Origin: Chitinophaga caseinilytica
Lineage (GTDB): Bacteria; Bacteroidota; Bacteroidia; Chitinophagales; Chitinophagaceae
Reading direction: 5' to 3'
DNA length: 64,000 bases
Assembly: GCF_038396765.1 (NCBI RefSeq)
Contig: NZ_CP150096.1
Location: forward strand, 5,067,001 to 5,131,000
A program made the translations under genes and the position numbers. The notes under the pieces were generated by a model. The model was not told the origin of the DNA and did not search any database. It saw only the letters and a program-made list of their open reading frames with translations. Every line of letters begins with the position of its first letter. Positions within the stretch are counted from its first letter, which is position 1. Of the stretch, positions 1 through 8,721 are shown piece after piece.

Positions 1-1
1 C

Positions 2-1225
2 AGCAAACCGCTGGAAATCAATCTTCAGCAGGTAAAAGGCGGGATCGTGGAAGGCTCCTCGCGCCAAAGCGTCAACGCCGCCAATACGGTCTTCAAAGAG
101 ATCACCGGCAACGATCTGCCGCAAAATGTGCAGGACGTCATTTTCAAATCGTCCGAAAATATCATCAACGCCGTTTACCCCGACTACAACCCGGCCCTGG
201 CCAAACAAAGCTATTTCGTGGCCGCGCTCGCGTTGCGCCAACCCATCTACCTCGGCGGCAAGCTCGCCACTGCCCGCAACATCGCCAAAGCGCAGTACGA
301 CGCCGGGATCGTGAACCTGGAACTGGTGGAAAAACAGATGGACTTCGCGCTGGCCGCGGCTTACCTCAAAATTCTCTGGGTCAACGGCATGATGGCTTCG
401 CAGGAACGCATCGTGGCCGCCATGGAACGTAACGAACGGTTCGCCATTTCGCTGGTAAAAAACGAGATCATCCCGCCCTACCAGCGAAACTGGGCCACCG
501 TGGCACTGACGTACGCCCGCAGCCGTATGCATAACCTGGAACTGGAAAAGATCAACGGCATGGTGGAACTGAAACGTTTGATGCAACTGCCGCAGGATAC
601 GGTCCTCATCCTCACCGACACCCTCCGCTACCAACGCCTCCCCGACCCTGCGCCGCCGCCGGGCTTCTGGCGCGGCAACCCGGCGTGGAAAGCCGTAGAC
701 ACCAAAACCGCCCTCGCCGAAACCACCGTCAAAGCCAGCAAATCGCTGCAACTGCCCAATATTTTCGGCATCGCCAGCCTGAACCTCTATCAGCGCGACC
801 TCCCCGTAACCACGCCGCCATGGCTCGTGGGCGTGGAAATGCAGTGGAACCTCTTCAGCGGGTTCTCCCGCGAAAAACGCGTGAAAGCCACCCGGCAACT
901 CGTGGAAGAAGCCAAAATCGCGTCGGAGAACACACAGGCCCTCCTGGAAGCCGCCGCCACGGTAGTCCGCAATAAAGTCACCGTGCTGGAGCGCGACCTC
1001 CAAAGCCTCCTCCAGGCCCGCGACCAGGCGCAACTCACCACCACACAGGTCCAGGAGCGCCTGGCCGAACAGCTTTCCTCCGTCAAAGACGTGAACGAAG
1101 CCCTGCTGGTAGAAGAAGAGCTCGGGAAAGCCTATTACACCGCACTTTTCGGCTACATGCTCGCAGCCGCCGAATATTATAACATTCTTGGAACGCCTCA
1201 ACAAATCTCCGCTTTGATACAATGA
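2..1225 (+). CDS. TolC family outer membrane efflux protein (5' end outside window)
   Basis: The reading frame is open from the first bases, so the true start and signal peptide lie upstream; 407 residues are visible. The long amphipathic helical stretches rich in Ala, Gln, Glu and Leu (for example AVYPDYNPALAKQSY then helices, and a second helical half near the C-terminus) are typical of the TolC/OEP fold, in which a trimer forms the outer-membrane exit duct of a tripartite pump. Its stop overlaps the HlyD start by 4 bases (ATGA), indicating translational coupling with the membrane-fusion protein and permeases that follow. The family call is firm; the exported substrate is unknown. Confidence 0.85.
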   Translation, partial: SKPLEINLQQVKGGIVEGSSRQSVNAANTVFKEITGNDLPQNVQDVIFKSSENIINAVYPDYNPALAKQSYFVAALALRQPIYLGGKLATARNIAKAQYDAGIVNLELVEKQMDFALAAAYLKILWVNGMMASQERIVAAMERNERFAISLVKNEIIPPYQRNWATVALTYARSRMHNLELEKINGMVELKRLMQLPQDTVLILTDTLRYQRLPDPAPPPGFWRGNPAWKAVDTKTALAETTVKASKSLQLPNIFGIASLNLYQRDLPVTTPPWLVGVEMQWNLFSGFSREKRVKATRQLVEEAKIASENTQALLEAAATVVRNKVTVLERDLQSLLQARDQAQLTTTQVQERLAEQLSSVKDVNEALLVEEELGKAYYTALFGYMLAAAEYYNILGTPQQISALIQ

Positions 1226-2211
1226 AAAAATTCATCACGCAATACTGGGCCCTCCTCATACCCGTGATCATCCTCCTGATCGCCGTACTGTTCCTCGTTC
1301 GCCAGTCGCCCGCGGCCGGCGATCAATTCCTCGGCATGGTAGACGCGAAGTATGTTGACGTAGCCGCAGAATTCCCCGGCCGGCTGGATTCGCTTTTCGT
1401 GGAACAGGGGGATACGGTGCGGGAAGGCCAGCTCCTCGGCGTACTGCGCACCACCGAGATCAACGCCATCCGCAATCAGGCCGAAGCGGCCATTGAAGCG
1501 GCGCAGTCGCAGGTGAAGCTCCTGGAAAAGGGCGCCCGGCCGGAGATCATCAAGAACGCCGGCAATTTGTACAAGATCGCGCAGGACCAGTACGACCTGG
1601 CCCGCAAAACCTACGAGCGGATGGAAAGGCTCTACAACGACAGCGTGGTTTCCGGCACCGAGCGCGACGTGATCCATTTCCGGTTCCAGGCCGCCAAGAA
1701 AGAAATGGAGATCGCCCGGCTGAACCAGCAGATGCTGGAAAAAGGCACCCAACCAGAGATCATCCAAACCGCCACCGCCATTCTCAAACAGGCGGAACAG
1801 GGTTATGAACTGACGAAAGCCCTGACCGACAATACCCGCATCCATGCACCGGCCGACGGCATCATTTCCAACCTGGTCATCCACCAGGGCGAGATCGTGA
1901 GCATCGGCTACCCCATGATGACGCTCCAGAAGAATATGTCGTATTTCATCCGGTTCAACATCCGGCAGGATAAGGCCGCGGCTTACCCGCTCGGCGCCAA
2001 AGCCAGGGTGAAAGTACCCGGCTGCGACCCGGAAACATTCGATGTGCAGGTGTCTGCCGTGGCGCCATCCCTCGAGTTCGCCAATTGGGTACCTACCAAG
2101 GAGAAAGGGGCGTTCGAACTGCGGACCTTCACCATCGAGATGAAACCCGTTACCGTCAACACCATACAGGGCCTGCGGCCGGGTATGACAGCCTCGCTCC
2201 TCACGCCATGA
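1222..2211 (+). CDS. HlyD family membrane-fusion (periplasmic adaptor) protein
   Basis: A 329-residue protein with one N-terminal membrane segment (about residues 8-27), then a biotinyl-lipoyl-like half (DAKYVDVAAEFPGRLDSLFV), a long alpha-helical hairpin (about 85-200), the second lipoyl half (IHAPADGIISNLVIHQGEIV) and a beta-barrel region. This is the classical HlyD/EmrA layout that bridges an inner-membrane pump to TolC. The ATG overlaps the upstream TolC stop by 4 bases, and its own stop overlaps the next ATG by 4 bases, so it is translationally coupled on both sides. The partner could be the ABC-2 permeases, the MFS pump further down, or both. Confidence 0.9.
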   Translation: MKKFITQYWALLIPVIILLIAVLFLVRQSPAAGDQFLGMVDAKYVDVAAEFPGRLDSLFVEQGDTVREGQLLGVLRTTEINAIRNQAEAAIEAAQSQVKLLEKGARPEIIKNAGNLYKIAQDQYDLARKTYERMERLYNDSVVSGTERDVIHFRFQAAKKEMEIARLNQQMLEKGTQPEIIQTATAILKQAEQGYELTKALTDNTRIHAPADGIISNLVIHQGEIVSIGYPMMTLQKNMSYFIRFNIRQDKAAAYPLGAKARVKVPGCDPETFDVQVSAVAPSLEFANWVPTKEKGAFELRTFTIEMKPVTVNTIQGLRPGMTASLLTP

Positions 2212-3392
2212 TTCGCGCCACCGCACAGATAGCACTCCGGGAATGGAAACGCATCCTCACGCGGAAAGACCATTACATCGTTCTCCTCGTACTGCCAGCG
2301 TTCCTGTTCTTCTTCTACGCCTTCATCTTCGACAAGCAACAGGCGGAAGACCTTCCCGTGGCGATTTGGGACGACGACCGGTCGGCCGTGTCCCGCCAGA
2401 TCACTTTCCTGCTCGAACAAACGGCCAGCATCCACATCACCGCTTCCGTTTCCAGCGAAACCGAATTGCGGCAGCTGATGCAGGAAAAGAAGATCATCGG
2501 CGCGGTGCATTTCCCGAAGAACATGGAGAAAGACATCAAGAGCCGTCACCCCGTGAAAGTGGCCGTGTACACGAATGCGTCGGCCCTCATCCCCAGCAAA
2601 CTGGTGTACAAGGATGCCGCCGGGGTCATCATCACGGCGGGGTCGGGCGTCAACCTGCAGAAATTCATGAAAACCGGGATGACGGAAGGAAAGGCCATGG
2701 CGCTCATCATGCCCGTCAAACTGCAACTTTTCACCTTATACAATCCAACATACAACTATCAAAACTACCTCGTTCCCGGACTGGTGACCGTGGCCATGAT
2801 GATGATGATCATTATGGTGACGGTGCTTATTTTCAACAAGGAATGGGAAGAAGGGACGGAACAGGAACTGGCTGAAATAGGGAGAGGCAATGCCGGCGTG
2901 GTTTTCACAGGAAAGGCACTCGCGCACCTCACTGCGTCGTGGATCAATTTCGCGCTGGTGTTCGGGATCATTTTCCCTATTTTTTCCATGTATCATGCCG
3001 GAACGTGGTGGAGCCTTTTCGTGATGTTCAACCTCATGTCGCTCGCCTGTATCGGGATCGGCGCGATGGTTTCGGTGATCATGCTGGATGTGATGCTGGC
3101 GCTGGATTTCGGGATATTCTATACCTCCCCGGCCTTTGTGTTCAGCGGGTTCACTTTTCCGAGATGGGGCATGCCGTGGTACGACCAGTATTACGCCGCC
3201 ATCATGCCCTACACGCCTTTCCTGGACGCGTTCTTCAAACTGTATTTCATGGAGCTGCCGCTGCGGTACGCCGGCCCGGAAGCGTTGCGGCTCCTGCTGT
3301 TCATAGGGTTTACATTCTTCATCGCCGTGTTCTTCCTCCAGAAACGGCTGGATAAAACGCAAACGCATGCTGCTCCGGTTACTGCTTCGTGA
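2208..3392 (+). CDS. ABC-2 type transporter permease
   Basis: 394 residues. The start chosen is the ATG at 2208, which gives MIRATAQIALREWKRILTRK and a 4-base overlap with the HlyD stop; the frame stays open further upstream, but that would overlap HlyD heavily. One N-terminal membrane helix (about 22-40) precedes a large extracytoplasmic domain beginning VAIWDDDRSAVSRQI, and five to six C-terminal helices follow. This is the YhhJ/DrrB-like ABC2_membrane_3 architecture. No ATP-binding subunit lies in the window. Its end overlaps the next permease by 26 bases. Confidence 0.85.
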   Translation: MIRATAQIALREWKRILTRKDHYIVLLVLPAFLFFFYAFIFDKQQAEDLPVAIWDDDRSAVSRQITFLLEQTASIHITASVSSETELRQLMQEKKIIGAVHFPKNMEKDIKSRHPVKVAVYTNASALIPSKLVYKDAAGVIITAGSGVNLQKFMKTGMTEGKAMALIMPVKLQLFTLYNPTYNYQNYLVPGLVTVAMMMMIIMVTVLIFNKEWEEGTEQELAEIGRGNAGVVFTGKALAHLTASWINFALVFGIIFPIFSMYHAGTWWSLFVMFNLMSLACIGIGAMVSVIMLDVMLALDFGIFYTSPAFVFSGFTFPRWGMPWYDQYYAAIMPYTPFLDAFFKLYFMELPLRYAGPEALRLLLFIGFTFFIAVFFLQKRLDKTQTHAAPVTAS

Positions 3393-4527
3393 AGTGAAAA
3401 GAATTGCGGCAGACCATAGCCTCGTGCTGACGCTGCTGCTCGCGCCGCTGGTGTACGTATTTTTCTACGGCAGTATTTACCAGTACAAAGCCGAAGAAGA
3501 AGTGCCCATCGCCGTGGTGGACGATGACCGTACGGGCCTTTCGCAAACGCTCATCACGCAGATCGACAATTCGCAGATGGTGAACGTAGCCCTCCGCACC
3601 ACGCTCGAAGGCGCGAAGGAAAGCATGTACCAGGGCCACACACAGGGATTTTTGTACATCGAAAAAGGCATGGAACAAAAGGTGCTGTCGCTCCAGCAGG
3701 CGGATATGGTCCTGGCCGTGAATGCCGCGCGCTTCCTCCCTTCCAGCGAAGTGGCGGGCGCCATTACGCAGATCGGGCTCACGGTGGGCGCGGGCGTGCG
3801 GTTGCAGTACCTGCAGAAAAAGGGGATGAACACGGAGATGAGCATGCAGGAAGTGATGCCGGTCAACGTCGACTACAGGCCCATGTTCAACAGCCGGTCG
3901 GATTACGGCACGTTCCTGCTGCCGGGCCTCATCGCCATGATATTGCAGCAAACCCTGCTCATCGGCCTGGCCGGCGGTTCCGCGGCCGAAAGGCAGCGCG
4001 GCTCCATCTCCGAATGGATGCAGATGGCCGGCGGCAATGCTTCCGTGGCGCTGTGGGGAAAGGGGCTGTTTTACTTTCTGCTGTTCTGCGCCTATGCTTA
4101 TTTCTTCCTGACCGTCAATTTCCGCGTGCTGGAGCTGGAGATCCTCGGCAGCGGCTGGGAACTGGCCATCATCACGGTGATCTTCCTGCTGTCGCTCATC
4201 CCCATGGGCATTTTCACCGGCCTGCTCTTCAAATCGCAATTGCTGGCCACGCAGCTCATGGTGTTTTCGACCTATCCCATCTTCCTCATTACCGGGTATA
4301 GCTGGCCGCTTTCGGAAATGCCGCCATTCGTCAAAGCCGTATCGTACCTGTTGCCCATCACGCCGTTTTTGGGATTGTACCAGGGCGTTGTGCAACAGGG
4401 CGCGCATATTACCGACAGGCTGCCCGACCTCTACCACCTCCTGGGGCTCTGGTGCTTCTATGCCGCCATCTGCCTCTGGAAAATGCGTTCCCTTTATAAA
4501 CCCAACGCCGTAGCCCATGCGGTCTAA
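3367..4527 (+). CDS. ABC-2 type transporter permease (second subunit)
   Basis: 386 residues with the same design as the preceding permease: an N-terminal helix (LVLTLLLAPLVYVFFYGSIY), an extracytoplasmic domain starting with the matching VPIAVVDDDRTGLSQTL, then a cluster of C-terminal helices. The two proteins look paralogous and probably form a heterodimeric channel. The ATG at 3367 lies inside the end of the upstream gene (26-base overlap), and the stop overlaps the MFS start by 11 bases. A separate nucleotide-binding protein would be needed for ATP-driven transport and is not encoded here. Confidence 0.85.
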   Translation: MLLRLLLREVKRIAADHSLVLTLLLAPLVYVFFYGSIYQYKAEEEVPIAVVDDDRTGLSQTLITQIDNSQMVNVALRTTLEGAKESMYQGHTQGFLYIEKGMEQKVLSLQQADMVLAVNAARFLPSSEVAGAITQIGLTVGAGVRLQYLQKKGMNTEMSMQEVMPVNVDYRPMFNSRSDYGTFLLPGLIAMILQQTLLIGLAGGSAAERQRGSISEWMQMAGGNASVALWGKGLFYFLLFCAYAYFFLTVNFRVLELEILGSGWELAIITVIFLLSLIPMGIFTGLLFKSQLLATQLMVFSTYPIFLITGYSWPLSEMPPFVKAVSYLLPITPFLGLYQGVVQQGAHITDRLPDLYHLLGLWCFYAAICLWKMRSLYKPNAVAHAV

Positions 4528-5935
4528 GGCCGGCATACTCGTTACCCTCATGCTGGGCACCATCATGGCTTCGCTGGACAGTTCCATCGTGAACATCTCC
4601 CTGCCCATCATGCAGGAGCAGTTCGGCAGCCGGATGGACGAAGTGCAATGGGTGGTAACGGCTTACATGATGGCTTTTTCCGTGTTCATGCCGCTGACCA
4701 ACTGGTTGAAGAACCGCATCGGGTTCTTTAACTTATATGTGGCCAGTCTGAGTATTTTCACGATCGGGTCGTTGCTGTGCAGTTTATCGCATTCGCTGGA
4801 AGACCTGGTGGTGAGCCGGGTGATCCAGGCCATTGGCGGCGGCGCCCTGCAACCTACGGTGCTGGCCATGCTGACGTATATCTTCCCGCCGGAAATAAGG
4901 GGAAAGATGATGGGCTGGTGGGGATTCGGCGTCGTGATCGGGCCGGCGCTCGGGCCTACGCTGGGCGGCGTGCTCACGGAGCACCTGGGCTGGCCGTCTA
5001 TCTTCTGGATCAACGTGCCCATCGGCATCCTCACCCTGGCGATGTGTTATGTGTATCTCGGTTTCATGCGGCACCAGGAAAAGGTGAAGCAGCGGTTCGA
5101 TACGCCGGGATTCCTGTTGTTGACCACCTTCCTCGTGACGCTGCAGCTGGGGATTTCGCGGCTGGAAAAGGATAGTACCACGGTATACGGGTTCGTGCTG
5201 TATTTCGCGGTGGCGGTGCTGGCGCTGGTGTTTTTTATTTTGTGGGAAAAGGGCCGGCGGGACGGGATTTACGACATCCGTATTTTCCGCAACTGGACGT
5301 TCGTTTCCGCTTTGATGGTGACCGGCGTGCGATCGGCGGCGCTTTTCGGCGGGGTGTTCCTGTTGCCATTCCTGCTGCAGCGGCATATGCATTTTTCCGA
5401 AATGAACGCCGGGCTGCTGCTCCTCCCCGCCTCCCTCACGCTGGCGGCGATGATGCCCCTGGCCGGCAATTGGGTAGACCATCATAGTCCACGGGGCATT
5501 GCCATTGCAGGATTATTGCTTTTATCGCTGACGATGGTGCTTTTCGGGCGGATGGACGTGGGCAGCAGCGTAACGTTTATCGTGATCACGATGCTCATCC
5601 GCGGGATGGGGCTGGGCTGCCTGATGACGCCGGTGACGGTGGCCACGGTGAACGCGGTGCCGCGCCCCCTCATCACCCAGGCTTCTTCGCTGAACAACCT
5701 GGTGCTGCAGGTATCGGGCGCTATTGGCGTGGCGGTGCTGTCTGTTGTGCACCAGCAAGCCGGCGATCACTTCCTGGGCCGGGGGTATACCGAACCCGCG
5801 GCCGAGCATCTGGCGTTGCAATACAGTTTCAGCGTATCGGCTGCGTTGCTGATAGTTGCCATCATTCCCGCGCTTTTCATTTCCAACCGCCGGGCGCAGC
5901 ACCATCCGCAGGCCGCAACGGCAAAAATTCCGTAA
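4517..5935 (+). CDS. DHA2 family MFS multidrug efflux transporter (EmrB/QacA type)
   Basis: 472 residues, very hydrophobic, with the 14-helix DHA2 pattern. Visible signatures are the helix-1 motif ending ASLDSSIVNISLP, the antiporter motif C in helix 5 (GVVIGPALGPTLGGVL) and a motif A-like loop (GNWVDHHSPRG). Such pumps export drugs or toxic lipophiles using proton motive force and work with EmrA/HlyD adaptors and TolC, both encoded in the same operon. The start at 4517 overlaps the upstream permease by 11 bases. Having both ABC-2 permeases and an MFS pump share one adaptor and one TolC is notable. Confidence 0.88.
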   Translation: MRSKAGILVTLMLGTIMASLDSSIVNISLPIMQEQFGSRMDEVQWVVTAYMMAFSVFMPLTNWLKNRIGFFNLYVASLSIFTIGSLLCSLSHSLEDLVVSRVIQAIGGGALQPTVLAMLTYIFPPEIRGKMMGWWGFGVVIGPALGPTLGGVLTEHLGWPSIFWINVPIGILTLAMCYVYLGFMRHQEKVKQRFDTPGFLLLTTFLVTLQLGISRLEKDSTTVYGFVLYFAVAVLALVFFILWEKGRRDGIYDIRIFRNWTFVSALMVTGVRSAALFGGVFLLPFLLQRHMHFSEMNAGLLLLPASLTLAAMMPLAGNWVDHHSPRGIAIAGLLLLSLTMVLFGRMDVGSSVTFIVITMLIRGMGLGCLMTPVTVATVNAVPRPLITQASSLNNLVLQVSGAIGVAVLSVVHQQAGDHFLGRGYTEPAAEHLALQYSFSVSAALLIVAIIPALFISNRRAQHHPQAATAKIP

Positions 5936-5943
5936 ATTGGCGC

Positions 5944-6771
5944 ATGCAGAAAAAACCAGGGCCCATCGGCGTTTTTGATTCGGGATATGGAGGATTGACC
6001 GTTCTGAAGGAGATCGTTAAATCATTGCCGGAATACGATTACATCTACCTGGGCGACAATGGGCGGGCGCCCTACGGCGGCCGGTCTTACGAAACCGTTT
6101 ACCATTATACCCTCGAATGCGTGCAGCACCTGTTCCGGATGGGATGCCACCTGGTGGTGCTGGCCTGCAATACCGCGTCTGCCAAGGCGCTGCGCACCAT
6201 CCAGCAGAACGATCTGCCGAAGATCGACCCGGAGCGCCGCGTGCTGGGCATTATCCGGCCTACCACCGAGATCGTGGGCGATTATTCCAAAAGCCGCAGC
6301 GTGGGGATCTTCGGGACGGCAGGCACCGTCAATTCCCAAAGCTATCCCATCGAGATCGAGAAATTCTTCCCCGATATCACCGTATTCCAGCAGGCCTGCC
6401 CCATGTGGGTGCCGCTGGTGGAAAATGCGGAGTACGAAAGCGAAGGGGCCGATTTCTTCATCAAAAAATACATCCGGCAGCTCATGGTGCAGTCGGAAGA
6501 CATCGATACCATCGTACTGGGATGCACCCATTACCCGCTGCTGGCCGACAAGATCAGGAAGTACCTCCCGCCCGACGTGACCCTGCTTTCCCAGGGTACC
6601 ATCGCCGCGGCGAGCCTGGCCGATTACCTGGCGCGGCACCCCGAAATCCGGGAGAAATGCAGTACTGGGGGAACGCGTGTGTTTTATACGACAGACGATA
6701 CGCAGACCTTCGACCGCGCCGCCGGAATTTTTTTCGAGCAACCGGTGGAGAGCCGTCATCTCGCATTGTAG
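5944..6771 (+). CDS. murI: Glutamate racemase
   Basis: 275 residues, the usual size. Converts L- to D-glutamate for peptidoglycan in the cytoplasm. Both catalytic cysteines sit in standard motifs: ACNTAS (Cys75) and LGCTHYPLL (Cys194). The N-terminal GVFDSGYGGLTV and the substrate-contact LGDNGRAPYG are also present. The start at 5944 is 8 bases after the MFS stop, so the gene may be read from the export operon, although a promoter-like TAAATTGG lies at 5933-5940 right before the ATG. Confidence 0.95.
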   Translation: MQKKPGPIGVFDSGYGGLTVLKEIVKSLPEYDYIYLGDNGRAPYGGRSYETVYHYTLECVQHLFRMGCHLVVLACNTASAKALRTIQQNDLPKIDPERRVLGIIRPTTEIVGDYSKSRSVGIFGTAGTVNSQSYPIEIEKFFPDITVFQQACPMWVPLVENAEYESEGADFFIKKYIRQLMVQSEDIDTIVLGCTHYPLLADKIRKYLPPDVTLLSQGTIAAASLADYLARHPEIREKCSTGGTRVFYTTDDTQTFDRAAGIFFEQPVESRHLAL

Positions 6772-6795
6772 GGTTGTAAAAATTCCGTACATTGG
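6766..6795 (+). promoter_or_regulatory. Candidate Bacteroidota-type promoter of the ferritin gene
   Basis: TTG at 6766-6768, a 19-base spacer, then TACATTGG at 6788-6795, a 7 of 8 match to the Bacteroidota -7 consensus TAnnTTTG. The ferritin ATG follows about 33 bases later. Prediction by eye only. Confidence 0.4.
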
Positions 6796-6827
6796 AATCA
6801 GTACTTTTCATCTAAATTCACTTCACT

Positions 6828-7337
6828 ATGCTAAGTAAAACCATTCAGGAAGCACTGAACAAACAAGTGACGCTGGAAGCGGCGTCTTCGCAGGCGTATC
6901 TGGCGATGGCTTCCTGGGCAGATATCCAGCCGGGGCTCCAGGGTGTGGCCGACTTTTTCTACCAGCAGTCCGACGAGGAAAGGGTGCATATGCTGAAGCT
7001 CCTCAAGTTCGTGAACGAGCGTGGCGGGTTCGGTGTGGTGCCGGAGTTGAAGCAGCCCATCATCACCTTCCTGTCGCTCAAGCGCGCGTTCGAAGAATTC
7101 CTGGCCCATGAGATCAAGGTGTCTGAAAGCATCAACGACCTGGTGCACCAGGCGCTGCAGGAAAAAGACTATGCCACCCATAACTTTCTGCAATGGTACG
7201 TTTCTGAACAGATCGAGGAAGAGCGCCTCGCCCGTACGCTGAACGATAAGCTAGAGCTCATCGGTGAAGACAAGAGCGGCCTCTACCTGTTCGACCGCGA
7301 CATTATGAACTATCGCGCCCAGATTTCCAAGGGCTGA
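6828..7337 (+). CDS. ftnA: Ferritin (non-haem, FtnA-like)
   Basis: 169 residues, normal for bacterial ferritin. It stores iron as a mineral core inside a 24-subunit cytoplasmic cage. Ferroxidase-site residues are visible: Glu17 in TLEAASSQAY, the helix-B motif SDEERVHM (Glu50/51 and His54), and the later Glu and Gln residues in ESINDLV and EQIEEERLAR. No haem-binding Met typical of bacterioferritin is apparent. It has its own candidate promoter and a strong terminator directly downstream, so it is probably monocistronic. Confidence 0.93.
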   Translation: MLSKTIQEALNKQVTLEAASSQAYLAMASWADIQPGLQGVADFFYQQSDEERVHMLKLLKFVNERGGFGVVPELKQPIITFLSLKRAFEEFLAHEIKVSESINDLVHQALQEKDYATHNFLQWYVSEQIEEERLARTLNDKLELIGEDKSGLYLFDRDIMNYRAQISKG

Positions 7338-7361
7338 TAAGGGAGCACATAAAATCATGTT

Positions 7362-7391
7362 GGGGCCGGCAATGCGACCGGCCCCTTTTTT
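7362..7391 (+). terminator. Rho-independent terminator after ferritin
   Basis: Perfect 8-bp stem GGGGCCGG / CCGGCCCC (7362-7369 and 7378-7385) with an 8-base loop, followed by six T residues, 24 bases after the ferritin stop. Confidence 0.9.
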
Positions 7392-7408
7392 ATGTCTGGA
7401 GGTAAATG

Positions 7409-7433
7409 AAAAAACCACGCAGACGCGTGGTTT
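7409..7433 (-). terminator. Rho-independent terminator on the minus strand
   Basis: Perfect 9-bp stem AAACCACGC / GCGTGGTTT (7412-7420 and 7425-7433) with a 4-base loop. Read on the minus strand it is followed by a run of T (A residues 7409-7414 on the plus strand). It would end transcripts coming from the AraC/ChrB gene, about 170 bases past that gene's stop. Confidence 0.8.
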
Positions 7434-7603
7434 CGCTGTTCTACCCGGCGTAGAAGCTCGCCGGGGTAATGCTAACTATTTCGCGGTTAGCGTGCATTTT
7501 AGATGCAAGACGAATGATAAACGGCGGACAGAAGTGGATAAGCTGAAACGCGGAGTGGATGGGATGCTCCGCGGAATACCCGATTTCCCATGCAAACGTT
7601 TTC
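7434..7603 (-). other. Multi-hairpin 3' untranslated region or small RNA candidate
   Basis: Between the AraC/ChrB stop and the minus-strand terminator there is no credible gene, but several inverted repeats occur in a row: TACCC-GGCG / CGCC-GGGTA (about 7441-7468), GCTAAC / GTTAGC (about 7471-7491) and CGCGGAG / CTCCGCG (about 7549-7573). This suggests a structured 3' UTR or a small RNA sharing the terminator. No known RNA family was recognised. Confidence 0.3.
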
Positions 7604-8494
7604 TTAATCTTCTTCCTCTTCTTCGACGGTTTCGGCGACTTCCCGGTTCTTTTGGGCGCGGATGGTTTTGAGGTGGCCGGTGGGTGTTTTTCCGAAGTGG
7701 CGGTTGAAGATGCGGGAGAAGTGCGTTTGGTCGGAGAAGCCCGTCATATAGGCGATTTCGGTGAGTGAATATTTTTCTTCTTCCATGAGCTCGAGTGCTT
7801 TTTCGATCCGTTTTTTGCGGATGTATTCGCCGAAGGTCATGTCTTCGAATTCGCGGGAGAACTCGTTGGACAGGTATTCGGGGTTGGCGTTGAGCTTGCG
7901 CGACAGTTCGGGCAGGCTCAGGGCGAGGTTGGTATCGATCTGGTCTTGCACGATGGCGGCGATTTCCTGTACCCACATGGGTTTGCGGACGCGGTCGGAA
8001 TATTTCTGGGTGACGAATTTGTGGAACACTTCCATGAGCACGTGCTCGGAATATTCGGGCGGCTGGCTGATGCCGGGGAGCTGGGAGGCCCAGGCATGGA
8101 GGGCTTCGAAGAGGATGATGCCCTGGCGGGTAAGCTCATCGCCCGGAGGGATAGAGATCGCGAGGCCTTCGGCCACGGCGCGGAACCCGGCGGCGTACGG
8201 CGAGGGGTCGGGTTTATTGAGGGCCATGCTGCGGATGATGGGCGACATAACGGCCAGTGCGGGATCTGGCAGGCGGTGTTTGCGCAGGAATACATCGAAG
8301 AGACATTGTTCTCCCCAGGCGAAGTAATCGGAGCCGGACATGTCGAACGCGATGGCCCCTTCGTTCCTGGAAATGGGGATGACGCGGTGTTCGGGAACGT
8401 ATTGTATATCTGCTTGTTGGTCGATCAGCTTACGGATGAGCCAGATACAGGCGATCCGGTCCAGCTTCGGATGTAATCGGGTGACCCATTTCAT
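7604..8494 (-). CDS. Transcriptional regulator: ChrB-type chromate-resistance domain fused to an AraC HTH domain
   Basis: 296 residues. The first half resembles the C-terminal (Chrome_Resist) domain of ChrB: WVTRLHPKLDRIACIWLIRK, then VIPISRNEGAIAFDMSG and GEQCLFDVFLRKH, which match conserved positions of that family. The second half (about 185-280) is an AraC-type double helix-turn-helix with LSLPELSRKLNANPEYLSNEF and YSLTEIAYMTGFSDQTHFS, followed by an acidic tail. The protein may sense an oxyanion or oxidative cue and regulate transcription. No chrA transporter lies nearby and the target genes are unknown. It is transcribed divergently from the susC operon. Confidence 0.85.
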   Translation of the reverse strand: MKWVTRLHPKLDRIACIWLIRKLIDQQADIQYVPEHRVIPISRNEGAIAFDMSGSDYFAWGEQCLFDVFLRKHRLPDPALAVMSPIIRSMALNKPDPSPYAAGFRAVAEGLAISIPPGDELTRQGIILFEALHAWASQLPGISQPPEYSEHVLMEVFHKFVTQKYSDRVRKPMWVQEIAAIVQDQIDTNLALSLPELSRKLNANPEYLSNEFSREFEDMTFGEYIRKKRIEKALELMEEEKYSLTEIAYMTGFSDQTHFSRIFNRHFGKTPTGHLKTIRAQKNREVAETVEEEEED

Positions 8495-8682
8495 AATAAG
8501 ACGCGGTTTATGATATGATTTGAATATGGTTGATGGGTAGAAAATGGAACTTTTCCTGCAGAATCCCTGTTAAGCGATTCCTAATCCAGGAAATTCTTCC
8601 CGGAAGCGGCCACGATGCAGGGGTTGGGCGACTTATTGTCTTTGGAACACAATCCCACACAGCTAATTTTCTGTAAAAAAAA

Positions 8683-8713
8683 TTTGGGAATCCGGGATTA
8701 ATTTTATTATTTG
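8683..8713 (+). promoter_or_regulatory. Candidate promoter of the susCD operon
   Basis: TTTG at 8683-8686, exactly 19 bases, then ATTATTTG at 8706-8713, which keeps the TTTG end of the Bacteroidota -7 box TAnnTTTG. The twin operators begin 9 bases downstream, where the transcription start would fall. Prediction only. Confidence 0.4.
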
Positions 8714-8721
8714 GCCTAAAA

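Noticed and set aside
5922-5940. Promoter directly in front of murI
   Set aside because: TAAATTGG matches the -7 box 7 of 8, but no -33 box is found 19-21 bases upstream and the transcript would be leaderless; not strong enough to list.
7357-7671. A 104-codon open frame on the plus strand after ferritin
   Set aside because: It runs through the ferritin terminator, a second terminator and into the 3' end of the opposing AraC gene.
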